DNA of 64,000 nt, taken from positions 62,001 to 126,000 of the forward strand of contig CAIOSJ010000018.1 of NCBI GenBank assembly GCA_903860915.1. The letters run 5' to 3'. Under the pieces are notes generated by a model. The model was not told the origin of the DNA. It worked only from the letters and a program-made list of their open reading frames with translations, and did no database searches. Shown here one piece after another: positions 59,801 through 64,000 of the stretch. Origin of the DNA: an uncultured Actinomycetes bacterium. Lineage in GTDB: Bacteria > Actinomycetota > Acidimicrobiia > Acidimicrobiales > RAAP-2. The translations under genes and the position numbers were made by a program. Positions within the stretch are counted from its first letter, which is position 1. Every line of letters begins with the position of its first letter.

Positions 59801-59957
59801 TTCCATTGGCGGTCGGCGGTCCTTCGTAAAAAACCCACGGCTCTGCTCCGGCGCGTTGTTCGAGCGAGCGTTGGAAAACACTGTGTTCCCGCCAACGGGC
59901 GAGTTCGGCCTCCTCTACGGTGACAAAGTCGATGTCAGCACTGACGGGACGGAACAC
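56823..59957 (-). CDS. ileS: Isoleucyl-tRNA synthetase IleS
   Basis: About 1044 residues. HIGH-like motif GKPGLHHV in EGPPTANGKPGLHH, editing domain in the middle, KMSKS as KKMSKSVGN, and an anticodon-binding/C-terminal region after 650. Length and motifs fit the longer (type 2) IleS. I choose GTG 59957 because AAAGGAG lies four bases upstream and the text then begins like other IleS proteins; ATG 59981 upstream is in frame without a ribosome site. Convergent with MarR; divergent from the first GNAT gene. Confidence 0.93.
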   Translation of the reverse strand: MFRPVSADIDFVTVEEAELARWREHSVFQRSLEQRAGAEPWVFYEGPPTANGKPGLHHVWARVYKDLFCRFQTMRGHYVARRAGWDTHGLPVEVEVEKRLGISGKKAIEEEVGIAEFTRLCRESVQTYVEDFTKLTERIGYWIDTDKAYWTYQPSYVESVWWQLQQLFDRGLLYEDLKVIPYCPRCGTSLSSHELGQPGVYTDEVDESCFVRFPLVDGLDDPRLGGATHLAVWTTTPWTLLSNVGIAVHPEVTYAVVDGLVVAEALIESVLGEDERASFTFPGSALVGLHYLRPFDDIEFPVGSDPCRVVAADYVTTDEGTGLVHQSPAFGEVDRQVARANNLPTVNPVGPDGRFTAAVGWLEGRDVREANSDINDELERRGLLIRRFAYSHSLPHCWRCSTVLIYWGKPSWYVATSSFKSQLLEQNATIDWHPAHIRDGRFGEWLNNNVDWALSRDRFWGTPLPIWRCEENHLTCIASRAELSELTGLDLHDIDPHRPAIDEVLLPCRTCGEPARRVAPVIDAWFDSGAMPAAQVGYPHVEGSAEAFAFPAQFIAEAIDQTRGWFYSLLAVNTLVFGATPYEHVLCLGHIVDTDGKKMSKSVGNVIDPWEILSTRGADPLRWWMFSQGSPWTPTRAGLAAIDASLRETMATLWNTFSFFTTYASLNEFDPLDSAIPAHAERSDMDRWILSRLEGVTELVTEALEAYEPLGATAAIASLIDDLSNWYVRRSRRRFWRTDPNAPASDTLAAHATLLEVLQRLSLLMAPFIPFVADRLYRELFQTGDDSSVHLADWPSSSGLDRDLELEASMDVARRLTSLGRAARAEAGLKVRQPLSRALVFLAPGTPQPPRGVVEDELNVDLLEFGSELADVLSFELVPNFRTVGPRLGEGVKELKAALAQCDGVQVAAALERGESLEIVLSTGTFLLDASDLELRVKSQGGFAVSREANEVVALDVTLNDDLRRRGYLRDVVRQVQDLRKTSGLDVSDRITLWVAGLDDLSEGFELLASEVLAIDIHVGTGSGEGTALDLEDGRSATVWLRKN

Positions 59958-60031
59958 AATTCTCCTTTTACTTTCACTCATCGTACCGAAGATTGGACCG
60001 CGACCGACTCCTCGACCCCTAATCTCGTGCC

Positions 60032-60508
60032 GTGCCATCCTTCTCAATACTCCGCGAAGATATCTTTCAACCCGGTCCCGCGTCACTAGTCAGCGCCGCT
60101 CTCGATGAACTCAATCGGCGCTACGGCGGCGATTCGGATACCGCTCACCTCGACAATGAAGAAATGGCTCCTCCGCGGGGTGGCTTTTTTGTTGCCCGAA
60201 GCGATGACGGCCACCTCGCCGGTGGCGTGGGCTTGCGCAGCATCGTGGACCCGGACCTGCACCTCGGGGAAATTAAGCGTTTGTGGGTCCGCCCCGACCT
60301 ACGTCAAGCCGGCGTCGCTCGAGGGTTAATGGCCGCCGTTGAGAACTACGCCCGCGACTGTGGCTACGCCCAGCTCTTTCTCGAAACAGGCTGGGCCCAG
60401 CCAGAGGCTCAGGCTTTCTACCAACGTATTGGCTGGACTCGTATCGATGACTTTCCCGAGGGTGCCTTCAGCTACCCCCTGGGCATAAAGTTCACGCGCG
60501 TTTTTTAA
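60032..60508 (+). CDS. GNAT acetyltransferase
   Basis: 158 residues. Acetyl-CoA-binding block RLWVRPDLRQAGVARGLMAAVE with the preceding strand GEIK, and the C-terminal LETGWAQPEAQAFYQRIGW. Substrate unknown. GTG start. Its stop interlocks with the convergent HAD gene (TTAA, 60505-60508). Confidence 0.85.
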   Translation: MPSFSILREDIFQPGPASLVSAALDELNRRYGGDSDTAHLDNEEMAPPRGGFFVARSDDGHLAGGVGLRSIVDPDLHLGEIKRLWVRPDLRQAGVARGLMAAVENYARDCGYAQLFLETGWAQPEAQAFYQRIGWTRIDDFPEGAFSYPLGIKFTRVF

Positions 60509-61167
60509 CGACCGAACTCATTATCAAGCCACGACTCGGTGAGCTCGTCGAGCGATCCCAAAACCAAATCAGCGATCCCAAACGCCGCTAGCGAACGTTC
60601 TTCGGCCACGGGCACTGCCACGCAGGTCATCCGCCCGGCCTTCGCCGCGAGCACTCCGGCGGCCGAATCTTCGAAGACGAGACATTCGCTCGGTGTCACG
60701 CCGAGTGACAGGGCCGCCGTTAAAAAAACTCCCGGATGCGGCTTACCGTAGGGTTCGAATTCCGCGGAATAGATTCCCTGAAAGGAGTCACGAAGCTCGA
60801 AGTGACCCAAGCACCGCTCGATTAAGGCTAAGGGGGTCGAACTCGCCACGACCACCGGACCGCGTTGACTGGCCAAGTCAATGGCTCGTGTCGCGCCTGG
60901 TAGTAGACGTCCTTGTGATTCAACTAGATCGCCCACCCGCTGCAGAATCTGGGCGACCACGGCTTCTCGCGGCGGTCCCGTCCACGGAGCACGGGCGAAC
61001 CAAAAGTCCACTACTTCGGCGACGAACATTCCCTTGGTGAGCCGTGTGCCGTCCGTCAAAATCGGCACTCCAAGGTCGCCGAGAATATCCAGTTCCGCTA
61101 GGTGCCAGAGGATCTCGGAATCCAAGAGGAGTCCGTCCATATCAAAGAGGGTGGCGACTAAAGACAC
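60505..61167 (-). CDS. HAD phosphatase (YniC/HxpB-like)
   Basis: 220 residues. Asp9 and Asp11 in LFDMDGLLLDSE (motif I), Ser/Thr in VVASSTPLALI (motif II), Lys and Asp in YGKPHPGVF and LVFEDSAAG (motifs III and IV). Resembles sugar-phosphate or 2-deoxyglucose-6-phosphate phosphatases. The start is taken as GTG 61167, just before the fold begins; upstream in-frame sequence (to 61248) is Ser/Arg-rich and probably not coding. Substrate unknown. Confidence 0.87.
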   Translation of the reverse strand: MSLVATLFDMDGLLLDSEILWHLAELDILGDLGVPILTDGTRLTKGMFVAEVVDFWFARAPWTGPPREAVVAQILQRVGDLVESQGRLLPGATRAIDLASQRGPVVVASSTPLALIERCLGHFELRDSFQGIYSAEFEPYGKPHPGVFLTAALSLGVTPSECLVFEDSAAGVLAAKAGRMTCVAVPVAEERSLAAFGIADLVLGSLDELTESWLDNEFGR

Positions 61168-61217
61168 CGTAGTACTCTGCCACAGGTCTCGCCCCAGCCA
61201 GTGAGTACCCTTGCGCC

Positions 61218-62147
61218 ATGACCGAATTCGAATTTCTGACGACGGCAACCGTCGACGATGTCGTGCAGCGAATTGGCCGAGAACAGCGAGTACTTACGCA
61301 GCGTCACCCCCTCATCTCCGCCCAGCTCGACCCGCACGAACTCGCCACGACACTGCTCGCGAGTCAACACGACGTCCTGGTGGCTACACGTCATGGGAAA
61401 GTGACGGGTCACCTTCGAGGAGTGACGCTCACGAGTGCTGATTTCGGCTACTCCGCGTGGATTAATCCCGAGGGCCTCAGCTACGACGACGTTGAAACAC
61501 TGGAAGCCCTCTACGCGCGGCGCGCCAGCGACTGGGTGGACCTCGGCATACTGCGCCACTACGTATGGGTACCCGCCGACCGAGAACGCGTCGAGCCCTG
61601 GCAGAATCTCGGCTTCGCCGCCATGCACTTACGAGGTTCGATGCCCCTGTCCTCGGCCTCTCGGCGTAATTTTCCGTCGGGTTATTCGATGCGCCGCGGG
61701 AGTGCCAGCGACGTCGAAACGGCCATCGAGCTCGACGACATCCTGAGCGAGTACCAGGAGGGTGGGCCCAGTTTTGCCCTCGGCCTGTCACGCGAATCGC
61801 AACGCAGCGATTGGCTCGAAACTCTCGACGACCCGGACACCTTCCACGTGATTGTGGAGTACGGGGGCCAGGCTGTCGCGCAGGCCCTGACCTTCCCCGT
61901 CTTCGAGCGACTGGGTTCATTTCCAGCCTCGGTGCACCTCAGCGCCGTATGCGTTCGAAGGGAACATCGAGGCAGTGGCGTGGGCGCCGCCATGGTCGAT
62001 GAACTAATGGCGCAGTCGCAATCCGAAGGATTCGAGTACGTGGAGACTAATTGGCGCGTGACTAATCGCCAGGCCCATCGCTTTTGGCTGCACTACGGAT
62101 TTACGCCGACCTATTTGCGGCTGCACCGCGCGATCGGCGTGGGCTAA
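61218..62147 (+). CDS. GNAT acetyltransferase, tandem-domain type
   Basis: 309 residues, two GNAT-like halves. The C-terminal half has the acetyl-CoA block VCVRREHRGSGVGAAMVDELM and RVTNRQAHRFWLHYGF; the N-terminal half is divergent. Substrate unknown; such double-GNAT proteins in actinobacteria include MshD-like ones, but no motif allows that claim here. Stop interlocks with the glutathione peroxidase gene (CTAA, 62144-62147). Confidence 0.82.
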   Translation: MTEFEFLTTATVDDVVQRIGREQRVLTQRHPLISAQLDPHELATTLLASQHDVLVATRHGKVTGHLRGVTLTSADFGYSAWINPEGLSYDDVETLEALYARRASDWVDLGILRHYVWVPADRERVEPWQNLGFAAMHLRGSMPLSSASRRNFPSGYSMRRGSASDVETAIELDDILSEYQEGGPSFALGLSRESQRSDWLETLDDPDTFHVIVEYGGQAVAQALTFPVFERLGSFPASVHLSAVCVRREHRGSGVGAAMVDELMAQSQSEGFEYVETNWRVTNRQAHRFWLHYGFTPTYLRLHRAIGVG

Positions 62148-62632
62148 CCGGCGAGGTTGGCTTCAATCGCGGCCACGAGGGCCGGGTCTTCCGGTGTCAC
62201 CATAGGACCGAAACGCTCGATCACGACACCGTCGGGACCGATGAGGAACTTTTCAAAATTCCAACGAATGTCTCCCGTGTGACCTTCGGCGTCCGTGCTC
62301 TGATTCAGCTCCGCGTAGATGGGGTGCTGGTCGTCGCCATTCACGTCAATCTTGTCGAAGAGGGGGAAGCTGACGCCGTAGGTAGTGGAGCAGAACTCGA
62401 GAATCTCTTCCGCCGTGCCGGGCTCTTGGCCGAGGAATTGATTGCAGGGAAAACCGACCACGCTGAAGCCACGACTACCGTAGGTCTGCTGCAGAGCTTC
62501 GAGGCCGGTGTACTGGGGCGTGAGGCCACACTTGGAGGCCACGTTGACGGCCAGAACGGTCGTCCCCGCAAAGTCCGCCAGCGAGCCTGGGGTGCCGTTG
62601 AGATAGTTGAGTGAGTGTTCGTGAAGTGACAT
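62144..62632 (-). CDS. Glutathione peroxidase-family protein
   Basis: 162 residues. Peroxidatic Cys35 in ASKCGLTPQY, then GFPCNQFLGQEPG (conserved Gln and second Cys) and WNFEKFLIGPDG (Trp-Asn). In actinobacteria such enzymes generally use thioredoxin as reductant. Reduces hydroperoxides in the cytoplasm. ATG start; the upstream quinone oxidoreductase gene is divergent. Confidence 0.93.
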   Translation of the reverse strand: MSLHEHSLNYLNGTPGSLADFAGTTVLAVNVASKCGLTPQYTGLEALQQTYGSRGFSVVGFPCNQFLGQEPGTAEEILEFCSTTYGVSFPLFDKIDVNGDDQHPIYAELNQSTDAEGHTGDIRWNFEKFLIGPDGVVIERFGPMVTPEDPALVAAIEANLAG

Positions 62633-62685
62633 ATGAAGAGATTACTGCGCGTGGCCGTGCGCTGCGGCGGTCCTAGGCTACGTTC

Positions 62686-63627
62686 ATGCACGCCGTCGTC
62701 ATCAGCGACTCAACCCTCACCCTTAGTGAGCGCGACACGGCCACCCCGCAGTCCGGTGACGTGATTGTGGCGATGGCCGGCGCCGGATTAAATGCCGCCG
62801 ACTTACTCCAACGAGCGGGCTTCTATCCGGCCCCGGCGGGTTGGCCCGCCGATATTCCCGGTTTGGAAGTGTCGGGCACGGTCGTTGCCCTGGGCGACCA
62901 GGTCACCTCGGTCGCCCTCGGTGATCGAGTCTGTTCCATCGTCGGCGGTGGCGGCCAATCCTCGCACGTGGCCGTTCCTAGCGAGCACCTCATTGCCGTA
63001 CCGCCCAATGTGGATTTGGCCTCGGCGGGCGGTTTCGCCGAAGCCTTCTGTACCGCCTACGACGCCCTGGTGGTGCAGGCCAACATTCAGGCTGGCGAAC
63101 ACCTCGTAGTGTCCGGCGCGGCCGGCGGCGTTGGTTCGGCCGCCATTCAAATCGCCGCGTCGCGTGGCGCTCGGGTGACCGCGGTCACGCGTGACGATCG
63201 ACACCACCGAGCTCTCAGCGACCTCGGGGCTACGAAAACCGTTCTCAATGAAGCCGGACAAATTTCCGATCCCGTTGACGTCATCTTGGAACTCGTCGGC
63301 GCCGCCCACCTCGCACACGCCCAGTACACGCTGGCGCCTCGGGCCAGAGTGGTGGTCATTGGTGTGGGCGGTGGTAGCCGAATAGAGCTAGATCTTCTCA
63401 ACGTCATGTCCAAGAGAATTTCCGTGACTGGCTCAACGCTACGAGCGCGTTCGCGCGTCGAGAAGGCCGAGCTCGTCACTGGGGTCACGCGAGACCTCAG
63501 TGAACTATGGGCCAACGGCCACGTTCACGTCCCCGTGGCGGGCTACTTCCCCCTGACCGCGGTACACGAAGCGTACGAGGCCTTCGCCACGCCCGGTAAA
63601 TTCGGCAAAATTATTCTCACGCCCTAG
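62686..63627 (+). CDS. Zinc-free NADPH:quinone oxidoreductase (MDR superfamily)
   Basis: 313 residues. N-terminal groES-like domain AGLNAADLLQRAGFYP, cofactor site VVSGAAGGVGSAAIQIA and the C-terminal KFGKIIL. No structural-zinc Cys cluster, so it belongs to the quinone oxidoreductase/zeta-crystallin branch. Quinone specificity is by family. ATG start. Confidence 0.87.
   Translation: MHAVVISDSTLTLSERDTATPQSGDVIVAMAGAGLNAADLLQRAGFYPAPAGWPADIPGLEVSGTVVALGDQVTSVALGDRVCSIVGGGGQSSHVAVPSEHLIAVPPNVDLASAGGFAEAFCTAYDALVVQANIQAGEHLVVSGAAGGVGSAAIQIAASRGARVTAVTRDDRHHRALSDLGATKTVLNEAGQISDPVDVILELVGAAHLAHAQYTLAPRARVVVIGVGGGSRIELDLLNVMSKRISVTGSTLRARSRVEKAELVTGVTRDLSELWANGHVHVPVAGYFPLTAVHEAYEAFATPGKFGKIILTP

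Positions 63628-64000
<373 letters not shown>

Noticed and set aside
59958..60086. N-terminal extension of IleS
   Set aside because: It is Arg-rich, overlaps the start of the divergent GNAT gene and lacks a ribosome site; GTG 59957 has AAAGGAG.

Overview
The window reads as the chromosome of an actinobacterium, most likely of the class Acidimicrobiia. It is moderately GC-rich, gene-dense, and full of 4-base start/stop overlaps and GTG starts. It carries actinobacterial versions of SerC, LeuA, the PASTA-kinase family, a RipA-like NlpC/P60 hydrolase and many acyl-CoA dehydrogenase, SDR and SCP2-type genes. The lineage is inferred from gene content only. I saw no rRNA, tRNA or CRISPR array.

Layout. 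1-11.3 kb: the N-terminal end of a Ni/Co transporter, an envelope cluster (NlpC/P60 endopeptidase, Lgt-like protein, GT-C membrane glycosyltransferase), a protein with a C-terminal MazF/PemK-like domain, an EfeO-EfeB pair, a secreted beta-helix protein and two malyl-CoA-lyase/CitE-type enzymes. 11.5-16.95 kb: a composite integrated element inserted in the 3' end of an acyl-CoA dehydrogenase gene. It has a tyrosine integrase, an excisionase-like protein, three copies of the attachment sequence, a short repeat just inside both ends, and AT-richer cargo of unknown function (a DUF4417 gene, a possible toxin-like protein, a nucleotidyltransferase pair). 16.9-42.6 kb: a housekeeping block dominated by branched-chain amino acid and serine synthesis (ilvE-leuB, greA-leuC-leuD, leuA, aspartate aminotransferase-serA, serC, ilvB-ilvH-ilvC, ilvD) and gatC-gatA-gatB. 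leuA and ilvB each have a leader peptide with runs of Leu or Leu/Val codons followed by an intrinsic terminator, so both are predicted to be attenuated by ribosome stalling.

42.6-64 kb: an esterase, SCP2 protein, DHA2 exporter, SDR, a PASTA-domain kinase homologue that lacks the catalytic aspartate, ligA, cysteine desulfurase-mnmA, succinate-semialdehyde-type dehydrogenase, an EntS-like MFS protein, a YceI/MarR divergent pair with palindromic operator candidates, ileS, two GNAT proteins, a HAD phosphatase, glutathione peroxidase, quinone oxidoreductase, a DUF5522 protein and the end of a membrane protein.

The most unusual region is the 11.5-16.95 kb element, including a pair of adjacent hairpins with nearly identical loops that end in a strong terminator not assigned to any gene.
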